Below, one piece after another: positions 18,386-27,555 of a DNA stretch of 64,000 nt. Source of the DNA: Allohoeflea poritis (lineage in GTDB: Bacteria > Pseudomonadota > Alphaproteobacteria > Rhizobiales > Rhizobiaceae); NCBI RefSeq assembly GCF_027889715.1, contig NZ_JAPJZH010000013.1, positions 79,499-143,498 on the forward strand, in the 5' to 3' direction. How positions within the stretch are numbered: the stretch's first letter is position 1; each line of letters starts with the position of its first letter. The translations under genes and the position numbers were made by a program. The notes beneath the pieces were generated by a model. That model worked only from the letters and a program-made list of their open reading frames with translations, ran no database searches and was not told where the DNA came from.

Positions 18386-18414
18386 AGGCGGCCGTCGTAC
18401 CGGCCGCCTTTCTC
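18386..18414 (+). terminator. Rho-independent terminator of flagellin 3
   Basis: Stem AGGCGGCC / GGCCGCCT with an eight-base loop, followed by TTCTCC, starting 19 bp after the flagellin 3 stop. Confidence 0.7.
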
Positions 18415-18461
18415 CCGGATTGCGACGGTTGCGGCCGCTCCGCTCCGGCTCGTCCATCACC

Positions 18462-18476
18462 TTCGCACAAGTTTCG
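18462..18476 (+). promoter_or_regulatory. Candidate Rem box upstream of the FliH-like gene and motB
   Basis: TTCGCACAAG at 18462-18471, with TTCG recurring at 18473 (11-bp period), 72 bp before the first gene of the motB unit. The core is identical to the element at 4763. Confidence 0.45.
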
Positions 18477-18542
18477 ATACCTATGCTTTGCGGCAAAAGC
18501 TGCATGCGAACGGACCGGCGGTACCGGTCCGAGGGTGATTGA

Positions 18543-19202
18543 ATGGCCTTGGCGATTGAACGCTATCTGAAAGATTTCGGAAAGCCCGAGACCTTTGTCG
18601 TGTCGGACGACATCGGGTTGCTGTCTGGACCGTCCGAGCTGCCGCCGATCGAAGCGGTTGCGCCGGAACCGTCGCTTCCCGTGGCGGCACCGGTCGACCT
18701 TGAGGCCGAGGTGGCCGAAGCCATGGAGCGCGGACGGGCCGAGGGAGCCGAGGCTGCGGAAGCGCGCCTGACGGAAGCCTTCGAGGAGGAGCGCGGGCGG
18801 CACCGGGATGAAATCAACGAACTGCGTACGCGCTACGAACAGGATTTCTCGACCGTCGTTGCATCCCGCTACGACGCGCTGTGCGATGAGTTGGTGGAAA
18901 CGGTGGGAGCCCAGGTTACCCGTATTCTTGCTCCGGTCTTCGAACAGTCCTTGAGCGAACAGATGGTTACTTCCCTGGCCGAAGCCATTCGCCAGACCAT
19001 GAAAGACCGTTCGGCGACCGTCATGACGATCACCGGCCCCGCATCGGTTTTCGACAACCTGAAAAACGCACTCGGAGACGATGCCGCGCAGTTGGAGTTC
19101 ATCGAGAGCGATGAATTCGATCTGACAGTGCGTATCGACGATGCGGTGTTGTGCACGCGCCTTTCCGAATGGGCGGGCCGCCTGCGTGAGGTGCTTCCTT
19201 GA
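18543..19202 (+). CDS. FliH-like flagellar export protein (candidate)
   Basis: A 219-residue soluble protein. Residues about 50-100 form a long acidic/alanine-rich helix ([25 protein letters not shown] split by charged turns), followed by a C-terminal domain ([28 protein letters not shown] to the end). This is the size and layout of FliH/YscL regulators of FliI. No other fliH candidate is in the window and the gene heads the motB-motC-fliK unit. Sequence similarity to FliH is not obvious by eye, so the name is an inference. The stop overlaps the motB start. Confidence 0.55.
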   Translation: MALAIERYLKDFGKPETFVVSDDIGLLSGPSELPPIEAVAPEPSLPVAAPVDLEAEVAEAMERGRAEGAEAAEARLTEAFEEERGRHRDEINELRTRYEQDFSTVVASRYDALCDELVETVGAQVTRILAPVFEQSLSEQMVTSLAEAIRQTMKDRSATVMTITGPASVFDNLKNALGDDAAQLEFIESDEFDLTVRIDDAVLCTRLSEWAGRLREVLP

Positions 19203-20488
19203 GCGAGAGCCAGTCGAAACACCACTCCGGTGGCGAGATCATCATTGTCAAGAAACGCAGTGGCAATCACAGCGGGCATCACGGTGGCGCCTGGAAGATC
19301 GCTTATGCCGACTTCATGACCGCCATGATGGCGTTCTTTCTGGTCATGTGGCTGATCAACGCCTCCAATGACGAGACCAAGGCGGCCGTTGCCAGCTATT
19401 TCAATCCGATAAGACTGACGGACAACAAACCCGCCGAGCGGGGCCTGAAACAACAGGATCAGGCGACGGTCGGCGATGAGGTCGAATATCTGTCGGACAG
19501 CGACAAGGCCGGTTACCAGTCCGGGCCGCAATCGGGCGGTGGCGACGACATCGATTCGGCCGCAGGCGAGGAGGTCAAATACTCCGATGCCGATTTTTTC
19601 GAAAATCCTTACTCCGTCCTTGCGGAGATAGCCCTGGAAACCGGACAGCAGACCAATGTCAGCGCTGCCGGGGAGGGCGGTGCCAACACGTCCGGTCCGG
19701 CGACTGGCGCGTCCGGGGGCGAGGCCTATCGTGATCCGTTCGATCCTGACTTCTGGTCAAAGGCGGTCGAAATCGCCACCTCCGCCGATATAACGGAAAC
19801 AGGCGCGGAGCGCGGGCTCCTGGAAGGCGGCAGCCGCGATGCCATCGAGGAAGCGCTGGAGGCTGCCGAACCGGTCAGCGAAGAGCTGGAACAGGCGGTT
19901 GACATTGCCGGTGAGGCGGCCGGCGGCAAAACCGGCCGCCTGGTCATCGGCGCGGATGGTGAGGTCCAGGTCGAGGAGGCCGCTGACGTCGCGGAAGGTG
20001 AGCAGGCGCCTGACGAGGAGCAAATGCAGGAGGCCGCCGAACTGAAGGAACAGATCGAGCAGGCGCTGACCGAGGAACAGATCCAGCTCGGTGACGGGCT
20101 GACGGTCATGCCGGTCGATGGCGGGTTGCTGGTTTCCCTCACCGATGAGCTGAAGGGTGGAATGTTCAATGTCGGGTCTGCCGTTCCGAAACGGGATCTT
20201 GTCCTGGCCATGGGCGAAATCGGTCGCATACTGTCCGAGCGCCAGGGGCCCGTCGCCGTGCGCGGACACACCGACGCCCGTCCGTTTGCCGGAACGAAAA
20301 ACGACAACTGGAAGCTCTCGATGGACCGCGCGCACAGTGCCTATTACATGCTCGTCCGCGGCGGGCTCAGGGAGAACCGCATCGTCGAAGTCTCGGGCTT
20401 CGCCGACCGCAAGCTCAAGAACGCCGAAGACCCGCTGGCCGATGCCAACAGGCGCATTGAGATCCTGATTGTCGGACCTCCGGGGTAG
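19199..20488 (+). CDS. motB: Flagellar motor protein MotB
   Basis: Stator subunit anchoring MotA to peptidoglycan. It starts at a TTG (19199) that overlaps the stop of the previous gene. The 429 residues hold one membrane helix with the proton-carrying aspartate (D38 in [20 protein letters not shown]), a long acidic periplasmic linker, and a C-terminal OmpA-like peptidoglycan-binding domain ([20 protein letters not shown]). The linker of about 250 residues is longer than in enteric MotB (about 308 aa in all), as in rhizobia where MotC joins the stator. Confidence 0.95.
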   Translation: MSESQSKHHSGGEIIIVKKRSGNHSGHHGGAWKIAYADFMTAMMAFFLVMWLINASNDETKAAVASYFNPIRLTDNKPAERGLKQQDQATVGDEVEYLSDSDKAGYQSGPQSGGGDDIDSAAGEEVKYSDADFFENPYSVLAEIALETGQQTNVSAAGEGGANTSGPATGASGGEAYRDPFDPDFWSKAVEIATSADITETGAERGLLEGGSRDAIEEALEAAEPVSEELEQAVDIAGEAAGGKTGRLVIGADGEVQVEEAADVAEGEQAPDEEQMQEAAELKEQIEQALTEEQIQLGDGLTVMPVDGGLLVSLTDELKGGMFNVGSAVPKRDLVLAMGEIGRILSERQGPVAVRGHTDARPFAGTKNDNWKLSMDRAHSAYYMLVRGGLRENRIVEVSGFADRKLKNAEDPLADANRRIEILIVGPPG

Positions 20489-20494
20489 GCCAAC

Positions 20495-21766
20495 ATGGCG
20501 CGCATTTTGAAGCGAAATGCTGGATTGGCCTCGCAGCGTGTGTTTCGGGCGCTGCTATTTGGCCTGTTGTTGCACAATATGTGTGTGGTGGCGGCACATG
20601 CGGCGGCCAATGAAGATGACGCGATGCTGGCCCCGTACAAGATCGTACGCTCCCTTCAATCCGTGCAGGATTCGGTGGTTCAGGGCGACCATTCGGCCGG
20701 CGAGATGCAGCGCCATCTTCTCAAGATCGTTGACGAAAATCTGCGCTCCGCCGGTCAGGAAGCCTTTGAAGACCGCCGCAATGTCGAGGCCGCCTTCATC
20801 TATGCGATGAGCGGCGGTAATCCCGAGACGCTGGTGCTTCTGGTCGAAAGAGACGTGGAGGAGCGGTTCGACCGCCGCCTTGCTGCGGCTCTGCATGCCT
20901 ATTTTTCCGGTTCGCCCGAAACCGCAAGGCCCGTTTTCCAGGAACTGCTTCCCGAATTCGCGGATGGTCGCCTGGGCGCCTATCTCATGCTGGTTACGGC
21001 CAATGTCGTTGCGGCGAGAGACGAAGAGGAGGCGATGCGGCTGTTCGACTGGGCCCGCCTGCTCGCTCCCGGCACGATTATCGAGGAATCGTCCCTTCGC
21101 CGTGCCACCCACATCGCGTCGCGCACCGGCGATGTGGACCGGGCGCTCGACAATGCCGAACGTTATGTCCGCAGGTTCCTGCATTCCCCCTATGCCAGCC
21201 AGTTCGTCGACATATTCGTCTATGCCATCGTGTTCCATTCGGAGAATGTCGATTCAGACCGGGTCGATTACATCCTGTCGCTGATGGACCGTCCGAGGCA
21301 GCGGGAGATTTATCTTCGCATGGCGCGCATGGGCACGATTGCCGGCAAGGAGGAGATTGCGCTTCTGGCCGCTTCGCGCGCCGAGGCGCTGTCCGGCGAA
21401 AATCGGGATGTCGTGCGTGACCTGGCGGGCTTCTATGCCGGCATCGCCAGGGTTCCGACAGGCGATGTGACAGAGGCGCTCGAGACCATTGCAGCCATTC
21501 CGGACGACAGACTCTCGAAACGGGACCGCGCCCTGCGTGACGCTGCAAAGACCATTGCCAGGCAGGTCATGGCGCCGCCCGATGCACAAAGACTGGCAAT
21601 GCCGGTTCCGTCTTCCGAAGTGGTTGTGCCGGATGACGACGGGCCGCAGAACGACGAAACGGACGCGCCGGTAACGGATACGTCGGGCCATGTTGAGTTC
21701 CTGACGAACAAGCGCGCGACCATTGAAGAGATAGACACATTACTGGACGGGAGCAGCGATGAATAG
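20495..21766 (+). CDS. motC: Periplasmic motor protein MotC
   Basis: Rhizobium-type stator accessory protein that acts in the periplasm with MotB. The 423-residue product has a signal peptide ending near AAHAAANEDD, then a helical body with repeated alpha-hairpins (ETLVLLVERDVEERFDRRL; EEAMRLFDWARLLAPGTIIEE) and a proline/aspartate-rich tail. Placement between motB and fliK is as in Sinorhizobium. The MotC chaperone candidate motE lies at 11958. Its 3' end overlaps fliK by 8 bp. Confidence 0.9.
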   Translation: MARILKRNAGLASQRVFRALLFGLLLHNMCVVAAHAAANEDDAMLAPYKIVRSLQSVQDSVVQGDHSAGEMQRHLLKIVDENLRSAGQEAFEDRRNVEAAFIYAMSGGNPETLVLLVERDVEERFDRRLAAALHAYFSGSPETARPVFQELLPEFADGRLGAYLMLVTANVVAARDEEEAMRLFDWARLLAPGTIIEESSLRRATHIASRTGDVDRALDNAERYVRRFLHSPYASQFVDIFVYAIVFHSENVDSDRVDYILSLMDRPRQREIYLRMARMGTIAGKEEIALLAASRAEALSGENRDVVRDLAGFYAGIARVPTGDVTEALETIAAIPDDRLSKRDRALRDAAKTIARQVMAPPDAQRLAMPVPSSEVVVPDDDGPQNDETDAPVTDTSGHVEFLTNKRATIEEIDTLLDGSSDE

Positions 21767-23213
21767 CAATCCGCCATCGAACCCCGGAAAAGGGGCATCG
21801 GACGCCGTCGCGCTTCTCGGCAAGACCGCTGGAGCCGGCAAGCGCGGACAAGCCATGTCCGGCCAGGACACCGCCTTCAGGACAGCCTTTGACGAGGCGA
21901 GCGCCGCGGCGAAGTCCGGGGGGGCGAATGTTTCGCAAACGCCGGCCGGCGGGGCGAATCAAACGGCCGGCGCAGATGCCCGGTCAGGGTCGGCGCACGC
22001 CGAATCGCGGCACGCCGCCATCCTGAACAGGCCGGCGCTCAAGGATGGCGACATCGCCCCACCGGAGCCAAATGCGGTTTCGCCGAAAACCGCCACTGAG
22101 CCCGCGCTTGCGACGTCGCAGAAAGCTGAAACGCATGTGAACCTGCGTGAAACGCCCATACTGAAGACGGAAAAAGACCCGGAAACAGCCTCCACCCCGA
22201 ATGAGGAGGCAGACAGCAACCCGCCGGAATTGCCGCGCCATGAAGGCAGACGGCCGGAGCCGCAGATCCTGCCGCAGCAGGCCGCTGCGCACGGCGTGGT
22301 GCCGGCTTCCATGCCGGCAAAAGCGTTGGCGCGTCCCGTTACCGGGCCCGGTGGATCAGAACAGCCCTCGCAAGGCACCGAGATCCTGCGCCATGTCGAG
22401 TTTAAGAGCGCCGCAGACGGGGCAGCGCGGTCTCAGCGGCTTGCGGATGGCGACCAGGCCGGCGCCAGGCAACAGGATGACGCGGTTCCACCCGGCGGCG
22501 CCCGACGGGCCCTTGATCTGTTCGGCTTCGCGCGCAGCGCTGATACCGCGACACCAGGCGCCGGACCGGCGCTTGCCCCGCCCGCCGACGGTGGAGAGCA
22601 AGTCAGCCTGTCGACCGCAACGGTGACGGTTGTCGAGGCGAAGCAGTTTCCTGGATTGTCCGCCAGCCAGTCGAGTGCCGCCGCGGTCGTCAGCGCCGCA
22701 ACGGGCGATGCGTCCTGGAGCGCGATGCTGCGCGGCGCGGAATCGATTTCCGCCCAGAGCCTTGATCAGGTGCAGAACACGGTCAATACGCTCAAGATCC
22801 GGCTTAATCCCGTGGAGCTGGGCAATGTCGATGCGACATTGAAACTGTCCGGCGGTCAGCTCGTCATGGAGCTGAAAGTGGAAACGATCGAAGCTTACAG
22901 GCATCTTTCGGACAGTCAGAACATCATCGTGAAGGCTCTGAAAAGCCAAGGCTATACGGTCGAGCAGATCATCGTCCAGCAACCTGGGTCTGAGCGTGGA
23001 TTCGTGCAGCAATCGGCCGGTGCCGCGCAGGGCGGCAATCAGGCGTCAAGCGACGGGTCCACCCATACCGGACAGCACAATTCACCCCATGCGGGAACGG
23101 GTGACAGCCAGGGCCGGCGCGAAAGGGATGGGCAGGACAATGATCACAATGCTTCGAGCGAACAGCCGGCTGCTGCTGGCACTTCCGGTATGGCTGACGC
23201 TGTTTATCTTTGA
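21759..23213 (+). CDS. fliK: Flagellar hook-length control protein FliK (MotD)
   Basis: Secreted molecular ruler that sets hook length. Residues 1 to about 290 are low-complexity Ala/Pro/Gly/Gln-rich sequence. The C-terminal domain around residues 345-420 has the FliK core (NTLKIRLNPVELGNVDATLK and ETIEAYRHLSDSQNIIVKAL), and the tail is Gly/His/Asn-rich. In Sinorhizobium this gene was first named motD. The 484-residue length fits. The 3' end overlaps the transglycosylase gene. Confidence 0.9.
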   Translation: MNSNPPSNPGKGASDAVALLGKTAGAGKRGQAMSGQDTAFRTAFDEASAAAKSGGANVSQTPAGGANQTAGADARSGSAHAESRHAAILNRPALKDGDIAPPEPNAVSPKTATEPALATSQKAETHVNLRETPILKTEKDPETASTPNEEADSNPPELPRHEGRRPEPQILPQQAAAHGVVPASMPAKALARPVTGPGGSEQPSQGTEILRHVEFKSAADGAARSQRLADGDQAGARQQDDAVPPGGARRALDLFGFARSADTATPGAGPALAPPADGGEQVSLSTATVTVVEAKQFPGLSASQSSAAAVVSAATGDASWSAMLRGAESISAQSLDQVQNTVNTLKIRLNPVELGNVDATLKLSGGQLVMELKVETIEAYRHLSDSQNIIVKALKSQGYTVEQIIVQQPGSERGFVQQSAGAAQGGNQASSDGSTHTGQHNSPHAGTGDSQGRRERDGQDNDHNASSEQPAAAGTSGMADAVYL

Positions 23214-23715
23214 GGCCGCGGCGGCAACCGGCTCATGTGAAAGGCAGATCGCCTCCGCCGCCAAACGGCATGGTGTGCCGGTCGGCATTCTGTATTCGGT
23301 TGGCCTTGCCGAGACCGGTCGCAAGGGGTCGCTGCATCCCTACGCCTTGAACATCGAGGGCGAGGCGGTTTTTGCAACGGATATCGCGGCAGCGCTGCGG
23401 GCCTTTCACCGCGCCCGGGCCCGCGGGCAAAAGCTCATCGATCTTGGCTGCATGCAGATCAATCATTATTACCACCGGGGTGAATTCGATGATCTGCGAT
23501 CCATGCTGGACCCCGCGAAGAACGTCGATTACGCGGCAAAATTTCTCGCCGATCTGCGTCGGCGCCACAGCAGTTGGACGATGGCTGTTGCCCGTTACCA
23601 CGCCGGTCCGCACAATGATCCGGCACAGAAAAAATATGTTTGCCGCGTGATCCGCAACCTGGTGGCAACCGGATATGGGCGCTGGACGGACGCGGCAAAA
23701 TCCTTTTGCAAATAG
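23140..23715 (+). CDS. Lytic transglycosylase (SLT domain) of the flagellar cluster
   Basis: Periplasmic peptidoglycan-cleaving enzyme, probably opening the wall for the rod. From the ATG at 23140 the product is 191 residues with a signal peptide (MLRANSRLLLALPVWLTLFI, ending near EAAAATGS) and a small SLT fold. The catalytic glutamate is probably in GLAETGRKG; DLGCMQINHYYH and ARYHAGPHNDP follow. Upstream starts (22996 onward) lie inside fliK and lack a signal peptide. The window's FlgJ lacks a muramidase domain, so this protein may supply that activity. Confidence 0.85.
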   Translation: MITMLRANSRLLLALPVWLTLFIFEAAAATGSCERQIASAAKRHGVPVGILYSVGLAETGRKGSLHPYALNIEGEAVFATDIAAALRAFHRARARGQKLIDLGCMQINHYYHRGEFDDLRSMLDPAKNVDYAAKFLADLRRRHSSWTMAVARYHAGPHNDPAQKKYVCRVIRNLVATGYGRWTDAAKSFCK

Positions 23716-23950
23716 CAACCATTGGTAGAGTAAGACGCTTCTGAGGGTTGTGCACCCAATTGTGTCACCGGGGTGGCCTGTCAAGACAAATTTCATTAAT
23801 CGGCTGATGCAAGCGTTAACATTTCCACAGTTAATATGCACCTATCCACAGGCAGCCACTATATCTAGTGGCAAATCACGGCTCTCGTCACGTTCAACTA
23901 CGAAAAAGCACCATTAACTTTCTGTAATTGTCGGAGAATCCGCCCTTTCG

Positions 23951-23966
23951 TTACCAATTGATTAAC
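23951..23966 (+). promoter_or_regulatory. CtrA-like box upstream of rem
   Basis: TTAC-N7-TTAAC, one mismatch from the CtrA consensus, 31 bp before the rem start. The preceding 235 bp (23716-23950) hold no gene. They include two sequences resembling DnaA boxes (CTATCCACA and ATTTCCACA near 23820-23850), which I do not interpret further. Confidence 0.4.
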
Positions 23967-23996
23967 GGGGGTACAAAGTGATTCGGGGGCGGACTG

Positions 23997-24668
23997 ATGA
24001 TCGTTGTGGTTGATGAGCGGGAACTGGTGACGGAGGGGTACACGTCGCTGTTCGGCAGAGAAGGTGTTCCATCTGCTGGATTTGATCCCGACGAATTCGG
24101 TGAATGGGTCCACACGGCGGCGGATTCCGACATTGATGCGGTGGAAGCATTCCTGATCGGTCAGGGCAGTGACAACATGGTCCTTCCCCGGGTGATCAGA
24201 GACCGGTCCAAAGCCCCCGTGATCGCCGTCAGCGACAAGCCATCTCTCGATACCACGCTCGCCTTCTTCGATTGCGGTGCCGACGATGTTGTCCGCAAGC
24301 CGATCCATCCTCGCGAGATCCTGGCGCGGGCCGCCGCAATCAGGCGGCGCCTGGAGCCGGAACTGGAATATACCGAGATCGGCAGGATCCGCGTCTATTC
24401 GGACGGGCGCGATCCGGAAATCGACGGGCAGGCCTTCCCGCTGCCGCGCCGTGAACGGCGTATCCTCGAATATCTCGTCGCCAATCGTGGCCGCCGCGTG
24501 ACCAAGGCGCAGATATTCAATGCCATTTACGGCATCTTCGACGACGACGTCGAAGAAAACGTGGTGGAAAGCCATATCAGCAAGCTGCGCAAGAAGCTGC
24601 GCATGCGCCTCGATTTCGATCCGATCGATTCAAAGCGTTTTCTCGGCTACCGCATCGACTGGCAATAG
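23997..24668 (+). CDS. rem: Flagellar transcriptional activator Rem/FtcR
   Basis: OmpR-type regulator of 223 residues, called Rem in Sinorhizobium and FtcR in Brucella, that activates flagellar genes in the exponential phase. The N-terminal half resembles a receiver domain, but the strand that should end in the phosphorylated aspartate (about residues 43-60) has no DxxLPD-type motif. It is therefore an atypical, probably phosphorylation-independent receiver. The C-terminal half is a complete winged helix ([34 protein letters not shown]). It stands alone with a 281-bp upstream region, typical of a separately controlled master regulator. Confidence 0.93.
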   Translation: MIVVVDERELVTEGYTSLFGREGVPSAGFDPDEFGEWVHTAADSDIDAVEAFLIGQGSDNMVLPRVIRDRSKAPVIAVSDKPSLDTTLAFFDCGADDVVRKPIHPREILARAAAIRRRLEPELEYTEIGRIRVYSDGRDPEIDGQAFPLPRRERRILEYLVANRGRRVTKAQIFNAIYGIFDDDVEENVVESHISKLRKKLRMRLDFDPIDSKRFLGYRIDWQ

Positions 24669-24750
24669 GCGCCGCAGCCTTGACGGCCCGTGCGGGCGCG
24701 CCGCCCCCATTTCGCTCTACAGCCTCCCGAAGCTCGCCTGGTAAGCCAGT

Positions 24751-24765
24751 TTCGCGCAAGCCTGC
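24751..24765 (+). promoter_or_regulatory. Candidate Rem box upstream of flgE
   Basis: TTCGCGCAAG at 24751-24760 followed by C and CTGCA, ending 45 bp before the flgE ATG. The core is identical to the element before flhA; the second half resembles the CTGCG at 4774. Confidence 0.4.
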
Positions 24766-24804
24766 AGAACTACCTTGTCGCAAACGCAAACGGGGAATTG
24801 TGCG

Positions 24805-26061
24805 ATGAGCCTCTATGGAATGATGCGGACCGGTGTATCCGGCATGAACGCTCAGGCGGCGCGCCTGGGCACGGTTGCGGACAATATAGCCAACGCCAAC
24901 ACCACCGGTTACAAGCGCAGTTCGACGGAATTTTCGTCCCTTGTTCTGCCGAGTGCCGGCGGAACCTACAATTCGGGTGGTGTCAGCACCTCGGTGCGCT
25001 ACGCCATTTCCGAAGAAGGCGCGCTTCAATTCACCACGTCGATCACCGATCTTGCCATCGGCGGAGACGGCTTCTTCGTCGTGCAGGACAGTTCCGGCGT
25101 GTCTTTCCTCACCCGGGCGGGGTCCTTTATTCCCGACAGCGAAGGCAACCTTGTCAACGCGGCTGGCTACATGCTGATGGGCTACGATTATGCCAATGGA
25201 GCGCCCACGCCCGTCGTAAACGGATTTGACGGCCTTATGCCCGTCAATGTCTTGCAGGGCGAACTGCTTGCGGAAGCTTCGACCTCCGGGATTTTCACCG
25301 CCAACCTGGATTCAGACGCCGCCATCTCGCCCGGCCCGTTTCCGTCGACCAACTCGGCGACCGCGGACTACACGCACAAGAGCTCGCTTGTGGTCTATGA
25401 CGATCTCGGTGGCGAGGTCCTGCTGGATTTCTACTACACCAAGACAGCGGCCAACACCTGGGAAGTGGCGGTTTACGACCAGGCCGGCGCCACTGCGGGA
25501 ACCTCGTTCCCCTATTCGTCGGCGGCCCTGTCAACGGTCACGATCGATTTCGATGCGACCAGCGGCACCCTGTCGGGAACAAGCCCGACATCGATTTCCG
25601 TTCCCGTGCCGGCCGGCCAGAGCCTGAGCATCGACTTTTCCGGAATGACCCAGCTTGCCTATGAGTTCAATGTCGGCGACGCGAGTGTCAACGGCAATGC
25701 GCCGAGCAAGGTGGAGAGCGTCGAAATCACCAATGACGGGACTGTGTTCGCGAAATATGAGAACGGCACGCTTGAGCCCAAATACAGGATCGCGCTGGCC
25801 GACGTGCCGAGCCCGGATGAACTCAAGCCGATCTCCGGCAACGTTTTTGCCCAGAACAGCGAATCGGGTGTCGTAACGACCGGTTTCGCAGGATCCGGCA
25901 ACTTCGGTGACATCGTTTCGGGCGCGCTGGAATCATCCAACGTCGATATAGCCGACGAACTGACCAGCATGATCGAATCCCAGCGCAGCTACACTGCAAA
26001 CTCGAAAGTCTTTCAAACCGGATCGGATTTGATGGAAGTCCTCGTCAATCTGAAACGATAG
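24805..26061 (+). CDS. flgE: Flagellar hook protein FlgE
   Basis: Hook subunit, 418 residues from the ATG at 24805 (MSLYGMMRTGVSGMNAQAAR). The rod/hook N-terminal block (LGTVADNIANANTTGYKRSS), the DLAIGGDGFFVVQDSSG block and the C-terminal block (ALESSNVDIADELTSMIESQ) are intact. The frame opens with a TTG ten codons earlier (24775), less likely. It heads the flgE-flgK-flgL-flaF-flbT-flgD-fliQ run. Confidence 0.95.
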   Translation: MSLYGMMRTGVSGMNAQAARLGTVADNIANANTTGYKRSSTEFSSLVLPSAGGTYNSGGVSTSVRYAISEEGALQFTTSITDLAIGGDGFFVVQDSSGVSFLTRAGSFIPDSEGNLVNAAGYMLMGYDYANGAPTPVVNGFDGLMPVNVLQGELLAEASTSGIFTANLDSDAAISPGPFPSTNSATADYTHKSSLVVYDDLGGEVLLDFYYTKTAANTWEVAVYDQAGATAGTSFPYSSAALSTVTIDFDATSGTLSGTSPTSISVPVPAGQSLSIDFSGMTQLAYEFNVGDASVNGNAPSKVESVEITNDGTVFAKYENGTLEPKYRIALADVPSPDELKPISGNVFAQNSESGVVTTGFAGSGNFGDIVSGALESSNVDIADELTSMIESQRSYTANSKVFQTGSDLMEVLVNLKR

Positions 26062-26077
26062 GGCCATCAATGGCCCT
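26060..26077 (+). promoter_or_regulatory. Hairpin between flgE and flgK
   Basis: AGGGCCA-TCAA-TGGCCCT forms a perfect 7-bp stem directly at the flgE stop codon and has no T-run. It may stabilise or process the mRNA so that flgE is made in excess of flgK. Confidence 0.4.
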
Positions 26078-26096
26078 GGAGGCGTAAGTCCAAGAA

Positions 26097-27551
26097 ATGT
26101 CACTGTCATCGGCGATCAGTACTGCACAGTCCATACTGTCGAATACATCCAGACAGACCTTGGTGGTATCCGACAACATCGCCAATGCGGGCAATCCCGA
26201 CTACGCACGCCGCGCGCCGACCCTCCAGACCTATTTCGGCGGCGAATTGTCGGTCTCCATACAGCGCGCCGAAAACACGGTGCTGTTCAACCAGTCGCTT
26301 GACTATCTTTCGGTGAGCAGTGCGCAGGCCATCGTCTATGACGGTCTGGAGCAGTTGAAGACGTCGATGGGCGGCAATGACTACGAGCTGTCGCCGTCCC
26401 GCTATATCGGCGACCTGCGGGACATGCTGCAGACACTCGCCGCCACGCCCGGCGATTCAACGCTGGCCGCATCCGTCATATCCGCCGCCCAGGATGTCGC
26501 CAACAGCATCAACGATGCCTCGGCCTCCACACAGCAGCTCCGTCTCGAGGCCGATCAGGCAATCGGTGAGCGCGTCGACAAACTCAACAATCTGCTGACG
26601 CAGTTCGAGGCGGTCAACAACGACGTCATTGCCGGCACCGCTGTCGGGGAAGATGTCTCGCAGGCCCTGGATTCGCGCGATTCTCTCTTGCGGGAAATCT
26701 CGACACTTGTCGGTATTCGCACGCTTGAGCGCGGCAGCAACGACATCGCGATCTACACGACCGGCGGTCAGACCCTGTTCGAGACCGTGCCGCGATCGGT
26801 ATCGTTCGTTCCCACCAACGGTTTCGACGCAACGATCGGCGGCAATGCGGTCTATATTGACGGCGTGGCCCTGCAGCCCGGCGATGGGCCGCAGACAACC
26901 GCGAACGGAGAGTTGGCCGCCTATCTTCAGATCAGGGACAACGCCGCCCCGACCTACCAGTCCCAGCTGGACGAGATCGCCCGCGGCCTGGTCGTCGTTT
27001 TTGCCGAGCATGATCAGAGCGGATCTGCGCTTCCGGATTTACCGGGTCTGTTCACCTGGTCCGGAGGCACGGTGCCTTCCGCCGCGACGATCGAACCCGG
27101 TATCTCGGCGACCCTTTCGGTCAATCCCGCCGTTCTGGTGGATACCGGCAATCCGGCGCTGCTGCGTGATGGCGGCATCAACGGAGCCGCGTACATTTCA
27201 AACGCCTCCGGCGCGACCGGCTTTTCGAGCCTGCTGGACAGCTATGTGACGGGGCTGGAAGAGCCGATGTCCTTCGATCCGGCCGCCCTTGCGGGCGATG
27301 GCGCGAGCATGATCGGTTATGCGTCCGACTCGATCGGCTGGCTGGAACTTTACCGTTCACAGGCCTTTGAAGCCGCCGAAACACGCGAGGCGGCAACGGT
27401 TCGCATTTTCGAAAGCTACAGCAACGAAACCGGCGTCAACATAGATGAGGAGATGGCGCTGCTCCTCGATCTCGAGCAGTCCTACCGGGCGTCCACGCAA
27501 TTGCTGCAGACGATCGACGAGATGCTCCAAGCCCTGTTGGCGGTGAGGTAG
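26097..27551 (+). CDS. flgK: Flagellar hook-associated protein 1, FlgK
   Basis: Hook-filament junction protein of 484 residues. The N-terminal block (STAQSILSNTSRQTLVVSDN followed by IANAGNPDYARR) and the C-terminal block (NETGVNIDEEMALLLDLEQS then YRASTQLLQTIDEMLQALL) are characteristic. The middle is variable. It lies 35 bp after flgE and 4 bp before flgL. Confidence 0.94.
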   Translation: MSLSSAISTAQSILSNTSRQTLVVSDNIANAGNPDYARRAPTLQTYFGGELSVSIQRAENTVLFNQSLDYLSVSSAQAIVYDGLEQLKTSMGGNDYELSPSRYIGDLRDMLQTLAATPGDSTLAASVISAAQDVANSINDASASTQQLRLEADQAIGERVDKLNNLLTQFEAVNNDVIAGTAVGEDVSQALDSRDSLLREISTLVGIRTLERGSNDIAIYTTGGQTLFETVPRSVSFVPTNGFDATIGGNAVYIDGVALQPGDGPQTTANGELAAYLQIRDNAAPTYQSQLDEIARGLVVVFAEHDQSGSALPDLPGLFTWSGGTVPSAATIEPGISATLSVNPAVLVDTGNPALLRDGGINGAAYISNASGATGFSSLLDSYVTGLEEPMSFDPAALAGDGASMIGYASDSIGWLELYRSQAFEAAETREAATVRIFESYSNETGVNIDEEMALLLDLEQSYRASTQLLQTIDEMLQALLAVR

Positions 27552-27555
27552 GGCG

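Noticed and set aside
23815..23860. Replication origin or DnaA-box cluster upstream of rem
   Set aside because: Only two imperfect DnaA-like boxes and no A/T-rich unwinding region or origin genes.
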